Below the pieces are notes generated by a model. That model did not search any database. It was not told the DNA's origin and was given only the letters and a program-made list of their open reading frames with translations. The position numbers were made by a program, and so were the translations under genes. This document shows, piece by piece, positions 1-8,976 of a stretch of DNA of 64,000 bases (its first letter is position 1; each line of letters starts with the position of its first letter). The stretch is taken from positions 104,559 to 168,558 of the forward strand of contig NZ_RBAK01000014.1 of NCBI RefSeq assembly GCF_003626595.1. The letters run 5' to 3'. This stretch comes from Micromonospora endolithica (GTDB lineage: Bacteria > Actinomycetota > Actinomycetes > Mycobacteriales > Micromonosporaceae).

Positions 1-574
1 CCGTGGACACCACCACGTCGGCGCGCAGGTGCGCGACCGCCTCGTCCCACCCGGCGCCGGTCAGCGGCACGTCCACCGCGCGGGCCACCGGGCGCAACTC
101 GTCGACCGCCACGGCACGGCGGGCCACCACGGTCACCGCCCGGGCGCCCAGCGACGCCGCCGCCGCCACGGCCGCCCGCGCGGTCCCGCCGGCACCCAGC
201 ACGGTCACCGTGGCACCCGGGCGTACGCCCGCCTCGGTCAACACCTCGACCATGCCGCCGACGTCGGTGTTGTCGGCGTACCAGGAGCCGTCCGGCCGGC
301 GTACCAACGTGTTGGCCGCGCCGACGGCGGCGGCGACCGGCGACGCCTGCCCGGCCACCGCGAGCGCCGCCTCCTTGCCCGGCATCGTCACCGACAGCCC
401 GGCCCACTCCGGGCCGAGGCCGGCGACCAGGTCCGGCAGCTCCGCGGCGGCGCACTCGATCCGGGTGTACGACCAGCCGGTCAGGCCGGCCGCGGCGTAG
501 CCGGCGTTGTGGATCACCGGGGAGAGCGAGTGCGCGATCGGCTTGCCCAGCACCGCCGCCCTGTGCGCGACCAT
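1..574 (-). CDS. aroE: Shikimate dehydrogenase (partial, 3' end outside window)
   Basis: NADP-dependent reduction of 3-dehydroshikimate to shikimate in the chorismate pathway, cytoplasmic. The 191 visible residues carry the substrate-binding SLS motif (16-18), the catalytic lysine in VTMPGK (K67), NT (88-89), the NTD aspartate (D104) and the nucleotide-binding GAGGT loop (127-131). The ATG overlaps the mltG stop by one base (TGATG), so the two genes are translationally coupled. The C-terminal third lies beyond position 1. Assignment by motif order is firm; a quinate/shikimate dehydrogenase variant is the only realistic alternative. Confidence 0.93.
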   Translation of the reverse strand, partial: MVAHRAAVLGKPIAHSLSPVIHNAGYAAAGLTGWSYTRIECAAAELPDLVAGLGPEWAGLSVTMPGKEAALAVAGQASPVAAAVGAANTLVRRPDGSWYADNTDVGGMVEVLTEAGVRPGATVTVLGAGGTARAAVAAAASLGARAVTVVARRAVAVDELRPVARAVDVPLTGAGWDEAVAHLRADVVVST

Positions 575-1776
575 CAGATGATCCCGGCCTCCCGGGCCTT
601 GTCCTCGTTGCGCTGGTGCTCCTCGTACGTCTCGGCGAACTCGGAGTTGCCCTGCCGGTCGACCGCGACGAAGAAGAGCCAGCCGCCCTTCGGCGGGGCC
701 ATCGCACCGGCCAGCGCGTCCTTGCCCGGGTTGTTGATCGGCGTCGGCACCAGGCCGCGCAGCTTGCGGTTGTACGGGTTCTTCGGGTTGTCCAGGTCGG
801 CGTTCGTCATCTCCTTGGAGCTCTTGGTCTTCTGACCGGTCAGCTCCAGGTAGTAGTTGACGGTGACGTCCATCTCCAGGCAGCCGCAGTCGAAGTTGCC
901 CTTGAAGACCCGGTTGTAGGCGACCCGGGCGACCTTGCCGAGGTCCTTCTTGGTGCCGGCCTCGGCCTGGGCCAGGGACGCCACGATCAACGCCTCGTAC
1001 GGGGTCACCCCGCCCAGGTCGCTCTGCACCTTGTCGGCGAACTTCAGCTCGCCGGCGACGGTGAGGAAGTTGTTCACCATCTGCTTGAGGATCGACTCGG
1101 CGGTGGCCTTCGGCGGGATCTCGTAGGTGTCCGGGTAGAGGAAGCCCTCGATCGACGGCTTGACCTGCTTGCCGTCGTCGCGCTTGAACCACCAGTCCGG
1201 AACACCCAACGCGAGCGGATCCTTGGCCGCCGCCTCGAAGTCCTTGACCGGGATCTTGGTGAAGTCGGAGAGCAGCTTGTAGATGTTCTTCGCGGTGCGC
1301 CCCTCGGGGATGGTCACCCCGTTGGTGACCTTGTTCTTCGGGTCGAGCAGCGCGGCCACGGCGCTCTCGGCGCTCATCTGCTTGCGCAACCGGTACGTCC
1401 CGGCCTGGATGTTCTCACCCCGGGAGTCCTTCTCGGCGGCCTCCAGGAACGCCTTGGTGCTCTTCACCACGTCGGCCTCGTAGAGGGTGACGGCCATGTC
1501 GGCGACGAAGGCACCGGCCTTGATCTCGACCTGCACCTGCTCGGTGCCGGTCCCGTCGTAGTCGGGGGTGACGAAGTAGCTCTGCACCCGGTCGAAGCCG
1601 TAGAAGGCGCCACCGCCGATGCCACCCAGCAGGACGAGGGCGAGCAGCAGGGCCAGCACGGTCCGGCCCCGGCCGCCACCGGAGCCGCCGTTGCGCTTGC
1701 GCACGTAGCCGCGCCGGTGCCGGCCCTTCTCACCCCGATCCTGTTCGTCGAAGCCCAGGTCGAGTTCGTCGATCAT
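574..1776 (-). CDS. mltG: Endolytic peptidoglycan transglycosylase MltG (YceG-like)
   Basis: Membrane-anchored lytic transglycosylase thought to cut nascent glycan strands and release them from the synthesis machinery. 400 residues: basic cytoplasmic N-terminus, one membrane helix (about 39-61), then the extracytoplasmic YceG domain with conserved EGF-LYPDTY (210-218), the active-site segment (264-273), NPYN (333-336) and GLVPTPINNPG (341-351). The family's usual IIEKEA-type active-site motif reads LAQAEA here, so the first glutamate position is Gln270 while Glu272 is kept. It overlaps ruvX by 4 bases (ATGA) and aroE by 1, in the usual actinobacterial gene order. Confidence 0.92.
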   Translation of the reverse strand: MIDELDLGFDEQDRGEKGRHRRGYVRKRNGGSGGGRGRTVLALLLALVLLGGIGGGAFYGFDRVQSYFVTPDYDGTGTEQVQVEIKAGAFVADMAVTLYEADVVKSTKAFLEAAEKDSRGENIQAGTYRLRKQMSAESAVAALLDPKNKVTNGVTIPEGRTAKNIYKLLSDFTKIPVKDFEAAAKDPLALGVPDWWFKRDDGKQVKPSIEGFLYPDTYEIPPKATAESILKQMVNNFLTVAGELKFADKVQSDLGGVTPYEALIVASLAQAEAGTKKDLGKVARVAYNRVFKGNFDCGCLEMDVTVNYYLELTGQKTKSSKEMTNADLDNPKNPYNRKLRGLVPTPINNPGKDALAGAMAPPKGGWLFFVAVDRQGNSEFAETYEEHQRNEDKAREAGII

Positions 1777-2234
1777 CGTGTCCGCCTCCGCTGCGCGTCC
1801 AGCCAGCTCTGCAGAATCTCCACCGCGGCGGCCTGGTCGACCACCGCACGTTGTCGTCGTCCTCGGACGCCTCGCTCGGCCAGCCTACGAGAAGCCACGA
1901 CCGTGGACATCCTCTCGTCGGTAAGCGTCACCGGAACCGGCGCTATCACATCGGCCAGTTGGCCAGCGTACGCCTTCACACCGACCGCCGCGGGACCGTG
2001 TTTGCCGGCGAGGTTGACCGGAAGGCCGACCACCACCTCGACCGCCTCGTGCTCGGCCACCAGGGCCGCGAGCTGGGCAAGGTCGGTCGGCACCGCGTCC
2101 GGCGCCGCCGTGAGATCCCGGGCCAGGGTGACCAGCGGGGTGGCCAGCACCCCGTGCGGATCCGACCGGGACACCCCGACCCGCACCTGGCCGACGTCGA
2201 CGCCGAGCCGCACGCCGTGGGACGGTTCAGTCAC
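1773..2234 (-). CDS. ruvX: RuvX/YqgF family Holliday junction resolvase-like nuclease
   Basis: RNase H-fold nuclease of the YqgF family, linked to pre-16S rRNA processing and proposed as an alternative junction resolvase. 153 residues with the expected acidic positions: D13 in GVDVG, E107 in TDERMS and D133 in VVDQAAA, plus VVVGLPVNLAG (67-77). GTG start with GGGAGG 8 bases upstream. The last 4 bases overlap the mltG start. It follows alaS after a strong hairpin, so partial transcription termination may separate the two. Confidence 0.93.
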   Translation of the reverse strand: MTEPSHGVRLGVDVGQVRVGVSRSDPHGVLATPLVTLARDLTAAPDAVPTDLAQLAALVAEHEAVEVVVGLPVNLAGKHGPAAVGVKAYAGQLADVIAPVPVTLTDERMSTVVASRRLAERGVRGRRQRAVVDQAAAVEILQSWLDAQRRRTR

Positions 2235-2260
2235 CCACCGTCACCTCCCCCCATGACGAA

Positions 2261-2288
2261 CCAGGGCGGACCGTGCGGTCCGCCCTGG
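2261..2288 (-). terminator. Hairpin between alaS and ruvX
   Basis: Perfect inverted repeat with 13-base arms (CCAGGGCGGACCG and its complement) separated by 2 bases. It lies 18 bases after the alaS stop and 26 bases before the ruvX start on the transcribed strand. There is no T-tract, as is common for actinobacterial terminators. It could terminate alaS transcription or attenuate read-through into ruvX-mltG-aroE. Confidence 0.75.
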
Positions 2289-2306
2289 TCTCCCGCCGTC
2301 GTCGCG

Positions 2307-4985
2307 TCACGCCTCGGCGATCGCCTTCTCGACCGTGAGCAGCAGGGTGGGTGCCTCCGCCGCCGGCAGGCCGCCGCCCTGGGCGAGGTCGGGGCTGCCC
2401 CCGCCGCGCCCGGAGAAGGCCGCCTTCACCAGGTCCGACGCGGCCAGGCCCCGGCCGCGGGCCGCCTGGTTCACGGCCACCACCAGCGACGCCTTGCCGT
2501 TGGCGCGGGCGGCCACCGCGACCACCGCCGGCCGGGCCGGGTCGATCCGACCCCGGATCTCCTGCGCGAGGGTCCGGACGTCGTTGCCGGCCGCGCCCTC
2601 CGGCGCCTCGGTGCCCACGTACGCGACCCCACGCACGTCCTTGGCCTGCGCCGCGAGGGCGGACGCGCCACCGAGCACCAGCTGGGCGCGCAGCTTCTCC
2701 AGCTCCTTCTCCGCGTCCCGCAGCTGGGTCACCGTCTGCTCGACCCGGTCGGCGACCTGCTCGCTGGGCACCCGGTACATCTCCGCGAGGCGGGACACCA
2801 GCAGGTGCTCCCGGGCCAGGAAGTTGAACGCGTCCATGCCGACCAGGGCCTCGACCCGACGGACCCCGGAACCGATCGACGCCTCGGAGAGGATCTTGAC
2901 CAGACCGAGCTGGCCGGAACGGGACACGTGGGTGCCACCGCACAGCTCGCGGGCGTAGTCCCCGACCTCGACGACCCGCACCTCCTCGCCGTACTTCTCG
3001 CCGAAGAGGGCCATCGCGCCGATCCGCCGCGCCTCCTCCAGCGAGGTGATGAAGGCGTGCACCTCCAGGTCGGCCAGGAGCACCTCGTTGACCTGCTGCT
3101 CCACGTCCCGCAGCACGGTCGGCGACACCCCGGTCGGGGTGTTGAAGTCGAACCGCAGCCGGCCCGGCGCGTTCAGCGAACCGGCCTGGGTGGCGGACTC
3201 GCCCAGGAAGTTGCGCATGGTCTGGTGCACCAGGTGGGTCGCCGTGTGCGACCGGGAGATCGCCCGCCGGCGGCTGGTGTCGATCTCGGCATAACCGGTC
3301 TCGCCGGCGCGCACCTCGCCCCGGACCACCCGGGCCCGGTGCACGATCAGCCCCGGCACCGGCTGCTGCACGTCGAAGACCTCGACCTGCCCGCCGCCGA
3401 GGGTGATCATGCCGAGGTCGGGCTGCTGCCCACCGCCCTCGGCGTAGAACGGGGTGGCGTCGAGCACCAGCTCGACGGTGTCACCCTCGACCGCCGCCGG
3501 ACGCGGGCCGTCGGTGCCCAGCACCGCCCGCACCGTGGCCTCCCGGGACACCTCGCCGTAGCCGGTGAAGGTCACCGGGCCGCCGGCGTCCAGCACCGAC
3601 CGGTACGCCGACAGGTCGGTGTGCCCGGTCTTGCGCGCCTGCGCGTCGGCCTTGGCCCGGGCCCGCTGGTCGGCCATCAGCCGCCGGAAGCCCTCGGAGT
3701 CGACCGTCAGCCCCTGCTCGGCCGCGATCTCCAGGGTCAGGTCGATCGGGAAGCCGTACGTGTCGTGCAGCTGGAACGCCTTCTCGCCGGAGAGCGCCCG
3801 CCCTCCGGCGGTGCGGGTCTCGGTGATCGCGGTGTCCAGGATCGTGGTGCCCGCGCGCAGCGTGGACAGGAACGCGTCCTCCTCCGCGTACGCGTAGTCG
3901 GCGATCCGGTCGAAGTCGGTCGCCAGCTCCGGGTACGACGGCGACATGCAATCCCGGGCCACCGGCAGCAGCTCGGGCAGTGCCCGCTCCTGCCAGCCGA
4001 GCAGCCGGATCGACCGGATCGCGCGCCGCATGATCCGGCGCAGCACGTAGCCACGGCCCTCGTTGCTCGGGGTCACCCCGTCGCCGATCAGCATCAGCGC
4101 GGTCCGCACGTGGTCGGCGATCACCCGCAGCCGGACGTCGTCCGGGTGCGACTCGCTGGCCACGTGACCGGAGTGGGCCCCGTACCGCTTGCCGGTCAGC
4201 TCCGCCGCCCGGTCCAGGATCGGGCGCACCTCGTCGATCTCGTAGAGGTTGTCGACGCCCTGGAGGATGGAGGCCATCCGCTCCAGGCCCATGCCGGTGT
4301 CGATGTTCTGCGCCGGCAGGTCACCCAGGATCGGGTAGTCCTCCTTGCCGCTGCCCGGACCCCGCTCGAACTGCATGAAGACGAGGTTCCAGAACTCCAT
4401 GAAGCGGTCCTCGTCGACCGCCGGGCCACCGTCGCGGCCGTACTCCGGGCCCCGGTCGTAGAACAGCTCGGAGCACGGGCCGCACGGTCCCGGGATGCCC
4501 ATCGACCAGAAGTTGTCGGCCTTGCCCCGGCGGACGATCCGCTCCGCCGGGACCCCGACGGAGCGCCAGATCTCGAACGCCTCGTCGTCGTCCAGGTAGA
4601 CCGTCGGCCAGATCCGCTCCGGGTCCAGGCCGAACCCGCCCTGGTCCTGCGACTTGGTGACCAGGTCCCAGGCCAGCGGGATGGCCCCGTCCTTGAAGTA
4701 GTCACCGAAGGAGAAGTTGCCGTTCATCTGGAAGAACGTGCCGTGGCGGCTGGTCTTGCCCACCTCGTCGATGTCGGGCGTCCGGATGCACTTCTGCACG
4801 CTGACCGCCCGGCGGTACGGCGGCGTCTGCTGCCCCAGGAAGTAGGGCACGAACTGCACCATGCCGGCGTTGACGAACAGCAGGTTCGGGTCGCTGATGG
4901 CGGGCAGCGGAGCGGACGGCACCACGGCATGGCCGTTCGCCTCGAAGTGCGCGAGGTACCGCCGCTTGATCTCCGCCGTCTTCAT
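2307..4985 (-). CDS. alaS: Alanyl-tRNA synthetase
   Basis: Charges tRNA-Ala. 892 residues, normal for the family. The class II catalytic core is N-terminal (MKTAEIKRRYLAHFEANGH start; FVNAGMVQFVPYFLG; GMGLERMASILQG). The editing domain shows the zinc-binding HTATH and CGGTH motifs, and a coiled C-terminal C-Ala region follows. Its start overlaps the stop of the upstream 101-residue membrane protein by 4 bases (ATGA). The gene order alaS-ruvX-mltG-aroE is conserved in actinobacteria. Confidence 0.98.
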   Translation of the reverse strand: MKTAEIKRRYLAHFEANGHAVVPSAPLPAISDPNLLFVNAGMVQFVPYFLGQQTPPYRRAVSVQKCIRTPDIDEVGKTSRHGTFFQMNGNFSFGDYFKDGAIPLAWDLVTKSQDQGGFGLDPERIWPTVYLDDDEAFEIWRSVGVPAERIVRRGKADNFWSMGIPGPCGPCSELFYDRGPEYGRDGGPAVDEDRFMEFWNLVFMQFERGPGSGKEDYPILGDLPAQNIDTGMGLERMASILQGVDNLYEIDEVRPILDRAAELTGKRYGAHSGHVASESHPDDVRLRVIADHVRTALMLIGDGVTPSNEGRGYVLRRIMRRAIRSIRLLGWQERALPELLPVARDCMSPSYPELATDFDRIADYAYAEEDAFLSTLRAGTTILDTAITETRTAGGRALSGEKAFQLHDTYGFPIDLTLEIAAEQGLTVDSEGFRRLMADQRARAKADAQARKTGHTDLSAYRSVLDAGGPVTFTGYGEVSREATVRAVLGTDGPRPAAVEGDTVELVLDATPFYAEGGGQQPDLGMITLGGGQVEVFDVQQPVPGLIVHRARVVRGEVRAGETGYAEIDTSRRRAISRSHTATHLVHQTMRNFLGESATQAGSLNAPGRLRFDFNTPTGVSPTVLRDVEQQVNEVLLADLEVHAFITSLEEARRIGAMALFGEKYGEEVRVVEVGDYARELCGGTHVSRSGQLGLVKILSEASIGSGVRRVEALVGMDAFNFLAREHLLVSRLAEMYRVPSEQVADRVEQTVTQLRDAEKELEKLRAQLVLGGASALAAQAKDVRGVAYVGTEAPEGAAGNDVRTLAQEIRGRIDPARPAVVAVAARANGKASLVVAVNQAARGRGLAASDLVKAAFSGRGGGSPDLAQGGGLPAAEAPTLLLTVEKAIAEA

Positions 4986-5287
4986 CGCTGGTGTTCCTCC
5001 GGAAAGATCTCTCGGTCGCCGATGCGCGGGTCCTCCCGCAGCTCGGCGAACTGGTCGTCGAACGCCTCGCCCTGGGCGAACGCGGCATGGATCTCCTGCT
5101 CGCGCTCGGCCATCCCGATCCGGACGTCCTCCACGAAGCTACGCAGCTCCTCGAGCAGACCGCCAGCGGATTGCGAGACCGTGCTGGCGATGCCGGCCGG
5201 GGTGTACGACTGCGCGGTGCGGGTCGCCTTGCGGACCACCAGTACACCGGCCGCGAGCCCGATGCCGAGCCAGAACAGTCGCCTCAT
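4982..5287 (-). CDS. Small membrane protein, DUF6167-like
   Basis: 101 residues. An N-terminal membrane helix (about 4-20, LFWLGIGLAAGVLVV) is followed by a basic stretch and an acidic, probably helical tail. The form and position directly before alaS match the actinobacterial DUF6167 family, whose function is unknown. A strong AGGAGG lies 7 bases before the ATG. It overlaps alaS by 4 bases, so it is in the same transcript. The family name rests on remembered similarity; function is not known. Confidence 0.82.
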   Translation of the reverse strand: MRRLFWLGIGLAAGVLVVRKATRTAQSYTPAGIASTVSQSAGGLLEELRSFVEDVRIGMAEREQEIHAAFAQGEAFDDQFAELREDPRIGDREIFPEEHQR

Positions 5288-5314
5288 GGTCGTACCTCCT
5301 GCTCGCCGCGCGGG

Positions 5315-5776
5315 TCAGCGGTTGCCGCGCCGGGCGGCCCGGCGCTGCTGCTTGATGGTGTCGCGGACCTCGCGCTCGGTCTCCGCGTTCTTCCGGGACG
5401 CGGCGGCACGGCGTACGCCGTAACCGAACGCGGCAACCTTCACCAGCGGGTTCGCGGCGGCGGCCGACACGACGGTGGCCAGGTTGGCGACGTTGGCGGT
5501 GACGTTCTGCGCGTGGCTGGTCATGGTGTCGACCTTGGCCAGCTGGAGGTTCACCCCGTCCAGCGAGGTCTGCACCTGCTCCAGCGCGACGTTGACGTTC
5601 TTCACCGTGGTGTTGACGTCACCGAGCAGCGGGGCGGTGCGGTCGTTGAGGTCGTTGATCATGCGGGTGGCGGCGTCCACCGTGTGCCGCAGCCGCAGGA
5701 TGGGCAGCGTCAGGATCAACACCAGCATCGCGAACGCGATCGCCGCGATCAGCGCCGCGACCTCTCCAAACTCCAC
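5315..5776 (-). CDS. DUF948-family membrane protein
   Basis: 153 residues: one N-terminal membrane helix (AALIAAIAFAMLVLILTLPIL), then a long amphipathic helical segment rich in V, N, D and T (NDLNDRTAPLLGDVNTTVKNV), typical of DUF948 proteins and resembling chemotaxis-receptor coiled coils, and a basic C-terminus. GTG at 5776 is preferred because AGGAGGA sits 5 bases upstream; the longer frame begins with a TTG inside that ribosome-binding site. It belongs to the alaS cluster. Function is unknown; a role at the cell envelope is inferred only from topology. Confidence 0.83.
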   Translation of the reverse strand: MEFGEVAALIAAIAFAMLVLILTLPILRLRHTVDAATRMINDLNDRTAPLLGDVNTTVKNVNVALEQVQTSLDGVNLQLAKVDTMTSHAQNVTANVANLATVVSAAAANPLVKVAAFGYGVRRAAASRKNAETEREVRDTIKQQRRAARRGNR

Positions 5777-5928
5777 GCCTGTCCTCCTCAAGCAGAGTCA
5801 CGCGCCACCGGGCTTGCCGGATCACGTGACCGTGTCGTGCACTGGCACCGCTCGGCGACCCGGACCGGGTCAGCGGGAGCAGGCGGGCCTGCCAGCACCA
5901 GACCCTACCGTCCGTGATGGAAACCGGC

Positions 5929-8900
5929 TCACGACGGTGAGGGTGTCAACTCACCCAACGGATCCCCGCTGAGTGTCGGGTAGGGATCCTCACCGGTGAG
6001 TGACGGGTCCGTACTCGGTTGTGGTCGGGTCCGCTCGTCGTCGATCGCGTTGCGCACCTTCACCGACACCAACGAGCCGGCGCACTCCTGCGCTGCGGCC
6101 GACTCCTCCGGCGTCGGCACCACCGCCGGTTCGCCGTCCACCGGCGGCGGTACGCAGGCCGGCGCCCGTACCCAGAGGTCCAGGGTCAGCTCGTCGCGCC
6201 GCCAGCAGTTGTAGGTGCCCTTCTCCTCCTTCTCCGGGCACCGGGCCACCTGCCAGCGCTGCCACCCGTCCCGGGCCAGCGCCGCCTCGTACGCCTGGGC
6301 GGTCTCCTGCGGCGACCGCTCCGAGGTGACCGTCCGCTCGCGCAGCCGGCAGTCCAGCAGACACCAGCGGCTGCCACTGACGTCGTCGACCGTCTTCGCC
6401 GCGGCCCAACCGGGCACGTCCAGCGCGTCGAGGGTGTCGAACACCGGGTCGCGGCTGAACGTCCGCAGGCCGAAGAAGACCGGGACAGCGCCCAGCAGCA
6501 GCACGCTGACCAGGACGAGTACGCCCAGCCGCAGCCGCTGCCGCTCGCGTACCCGCCGGTGCTGGTCGCGGGCGCCGCCCTCGGCGGGCCCGTCGTCGTC
6601 CAGCGCGGCCGCACCGGCGGCCCGGCGCAACGCGGGTGGGTCACCGGCCTGCGGGGCGGGGCGGGGCGCGCCGGCGGGCGCGACGGCGGCCCGGGCCACC
6701 GCCGGCTCGCTCGGGCGGTCCGGGGGCGGGACCGGTGAGATCCCGGACGGTTCGGGCCGGCCCGCCTCGCGGGACGGCGGCGCGGCGCGTCCGGCCGGTC
6801 GGTCGACCGGCGGACCGGGCGCGGGCACCCGGGCGACGCCCGGCTGCCCGGGTGGCGCCGGCCGGGGGCCGGCCCCGGCGCTCGACTCGTTCGCCTGCGG
6901 CCGGGGCGGGCCGGAGCGAGGGTCGCCCGGCCGGGCGGACCCGGCGGGCGGGCCGGCCGGCGCGCCGTCGGTGCGGGGGGCGCCGGGTGGGGCCACCCCC
7001 GCGCGGATCGGGCCGGTGTCCGGCCGGGCGGCACCCCGGGGCGGCCCGTCGGGCGGACCAGCGGGGCGGACCCGACCGCCCGCACGCGGATCGGCACCGG
7101 GGCCGCCGACCCGCGGGTCCAGACCCGGACCGGGCGCACGCGGGTCGCGCGCCGGGCCGGGCGGCGGCACCGGTCGGGCGGCGCCGCGCGGCGCGGGAGG
7201 CACCGCGGTCGGCGCGTCACCCGGCCGGGGCGGGCCGTCGGCGGGGCGGGCCCGGCCGGCCGGTGGCCGGCCGGCGTCGACGCCGGGCTGGGGTGGACGG
7301 GCGGCCGGGTCGGCGTTGCCGCGACGGGGCGCGCCGGGAGTGTCCGGCCGGCCCGCCGGTCCGGGTGCCGCCGGCGCGCCGGTCGTCGGCGCGGCGCTCC
7401 CGCGCCGGGTCACCACCGGCAGGCCGGGGTCGGTGTGGGTGCCGCGGCCGGCTTGCCGCAGCCAGTCGGCGGGGCGGTCCGGCCGGTCCCGCCGGGGCGC
7501 GCCCGGGTCGTCGGGGGGCGCGGGGCGCCGCTGCGGGCCGGAGGGGCCGTCGTCGGCCGCGCGGCGAACCCGCCCGGTCGTCTCCCCTTCCTCGGCGGAA
7601 CGCCGGCCCCGTGCGGGCGGTTCGGTCTCGGCGCCGGGCGGACCCGGGCGGCCCTGCGGCCCGGTCAGCGGGTCGTCGGGGCGGGACCGGCGGCCCCGCC
7701 CGGGTGGTTCGGCCTCGGCCGGCCGCCCGGGGCGGCCCTGCGGCCCGGTCACCGGGTCGTCGGGGCGGGGGCGGCGGCCCCGCACGCCCGGGTCGGTCGG
7801 GTCCGCGGCTCGCCGGGCGCGGGTGGGTCCGTCGCCGTCCGGCGCCGTCCGGCGTCCCCGGGGCGGGCCGGCCGGGGCCGGGGGCGCGTCGCCACGCGGC
7901 ACCATCGGGTGGTCCCCGGTCCCCCAGCGGCGCCCGGCGCCGGACACCGGCTCCACGTCGGCCGGTCCGGGCACCGGCGGCGCGTTGCCGCTGCGCGGCA
8001 CGATCGGCGGTCCGGCATCGGCCACCGGCGGACGGCCGGGAGGACCGTCCGGCCGGGCGCCGGGACCGGCGCTGGTCCGGCCACGGCCGGCCGGGTCCGG
8101 CGCGCCGGCCGGCGGACGTCGGTCCGGGCCGGCGCCGGCCGGCGGCGGAGTCTGGTCGGGCACGCCGGGACCGGCCGGGGCGCGGCGCGGCCGGCCCGTC
8201 GGGGCCCGGTCGACCGGGCCGGCGGGCGGCGGCTGGGCACCCGGCTGCGGCACCCGGAAGCGGCCCGCGGCACCGCTCAGGTCACCGGACCGGGGATCCG
8301 TCGGATCGGGGTGGTCGCCCCGGCTCGGCGGGCGGGCTTCCCGGCGGGCCGGCGGGGGTGCGACCGGCGGGCCGCCGGGTGCCGCGCCACGGGGCGGGCC
8401 GGCGGGCACGGGCGGGACGGCCCCGGCGGGCGGGCCGGCCGGGTGACCGGGTTGCGGGCGGGCCGGTGGGGAGGCGGGCGGACCGGACACCGGTCCCGGT
8501 CGACGGTCCACGCCGTCCGGGCCGGGCTGCGGCCAGCCGGCGGCCGGCGTCGGTCGGGGCCGCGTGCCGGGGGCGGCGCCGGGTGCCGGGGGACCCGCCG
8601 GTCCGGGGCGCGGCGCGGGCGGGCGGGCGACCGGGCCGGACGGCTCGGCGGCGCCGGGCCACGGCCCGTCGACCGGGCGCGGGCGGGACTCCCCGTCGCC
8701 CCGGCGCACCGAGGGCGACGCCGCCGGACCGGGACCCCGCTGGCCGGACCGCTCGGACGACGGCGGACCGGCGGGCGGCGGCGCGCCACCGGGACCCAGG
8801 TCGGTGCGGTCCTGCTTGGCCGTCCGAAGGTCGTCGATCCAGCCGAGTTCCTCGCCGTCGACGGCCTCGTCGGGCTCCGGTTCGGCCTTGCCCCGTCCCC

Positions 8901-8976
8901 AGCGGCGGCCCTTGGGGCGGGAGTCACGCCGCTCGTCGGGACCGTCCTCGGGTCGCTCCCCACCACGCGATCTCAC
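5929..8976 (-). CDS. Very large Pro/Arg/Gly-rich membrane protein of unknown function
   Basis: 1015 residues. About 830 N-terminal residues are low-complexity, intrinsically disordered sequence dominated by P, G, R, A and D, with two tandem 29-residue repeats containing DDPVTGPQGRPG and DDPLTGPQGRPG. A basic stretch and a single membrane helix (LGVLVLVSVLLLGAVPVFFG) follow, then a roughly 150-residue extracytoplasmic domain with six cysteines and Trp-rich motifs (DGWQRWQVARCPEKE, YNCWRRDELTLDLWV), and a Ser/Pro-rich tail. The GTG start overlaps the rarA stop by 4 bases (GTGA). Topology predicts a disordered cytoplasmic domain and a disulfide-stabilised outside domain. I recognise no family. 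Confidence 0.85.
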   Translation of the reverse strand: MRSRGGERPEDGPDERRDSRPKGRRWGRGKAEPEPDEAVDGEELGWIDDLRTAKQDRTDLGPGGAPPPAGPPSSERSGQRGPGPAASPSVRRGDGESRPRPVDGPWPGAAEPSGPVARPPAPRPGPAGPPAPGAAPGTRPRPTPAAGWPQPGPDGVDRRPGPVSGPPASPPARPQPGHPAGPPAGAVPPVPAGPPRGAAPGGPPVAPPPARREARPPSRGDHPDPTDPRSGDLSGAAGRFRVPQPGAQPPPAGPVDRAPTGRPRRAPAGPGVPDQTPPPAGAGPDRRPPAGAPDPAGRGRTSAGPGARPDGPPGRPPVADAGPPIVPRSGNAPPVPGPADVEPVSGAGRRWGTGDHPMVPRGDAPPAPAGPPRGRRTAPDGDGPTRARRAADPTDPGVRGRRPRPDDPVTGPQGRPGRPAEAEPPGRGRRSRPDDPLTGPQGRPGPPGAETEPPARGRRSAEEGETTGRVRRAADDGPSGPQRRPAPPDDPGAPRRDRPDRPADWLRQAGRGTHTDPGLPVVTRRGSAAPTTGAPAAPGPAGRPDTPGAPRRGNADPAARPPQPGVDAGRPPAGRARPADGPPRPGDAPTAVPPAPRGAARPVPPPGPARDPRAPGPGLDPRVGGPGADPRAGGRVRPAGPPDGPPRGAARPDTGPIRAGVAPPGAPRTDGAPAGPPAGSARPGDPRSGPPRPQANESSAGAGPRPAPPGQPGVARVPAPGPPVDRPAGRAAPPSREAGRPEPSGISPVPPPDRPSEPAVARAAVAPAGAPRPAPQAGDPPALRRAAGAAALDDDGPAEGGARDQHRRVRERQRLRLGVLVLVSVLLLGAVPVFFGLRTFSRDPVFDTLDALDVPGWAAAKTVDDVSGSRWCLLDCRLRERTVTSERSPQETAQAYEAALARDGWQRWQVARCPEKEEKGTYNCWRRDELTLDLWVRAPACVPPPVDGEPAVVPTPEESAAAQECAGSLVSVKVRNAIDDERTRPQPSTDPSLTGEDPYPTLSGDPLGELTPSPS
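7621..7794. repeat. Tandem 87-bp coding repeat
   Basis: Two adjacent copies (about 7621-7707 and 7708-7794) within the disordered part of the large membrane protein, each coding for 29 residues around the motif RPDDP(V/L)TGPQGRPG. The copies differ at several bases and keep the frame. They look like a recent in-frame duplication in low-complexity sequence. Confidence 0.7.

Noticed and set aside
3..835. Plus-strand frames at the window start
   Set aside because: The minus strand encodes aroE with full motifs; these are shadows.
1851..5423. 1190-codon plus-strand frame
   Set aside because: Antisense to alaS and ruvX; composition follows GC-rich codon bias, no family motifs.
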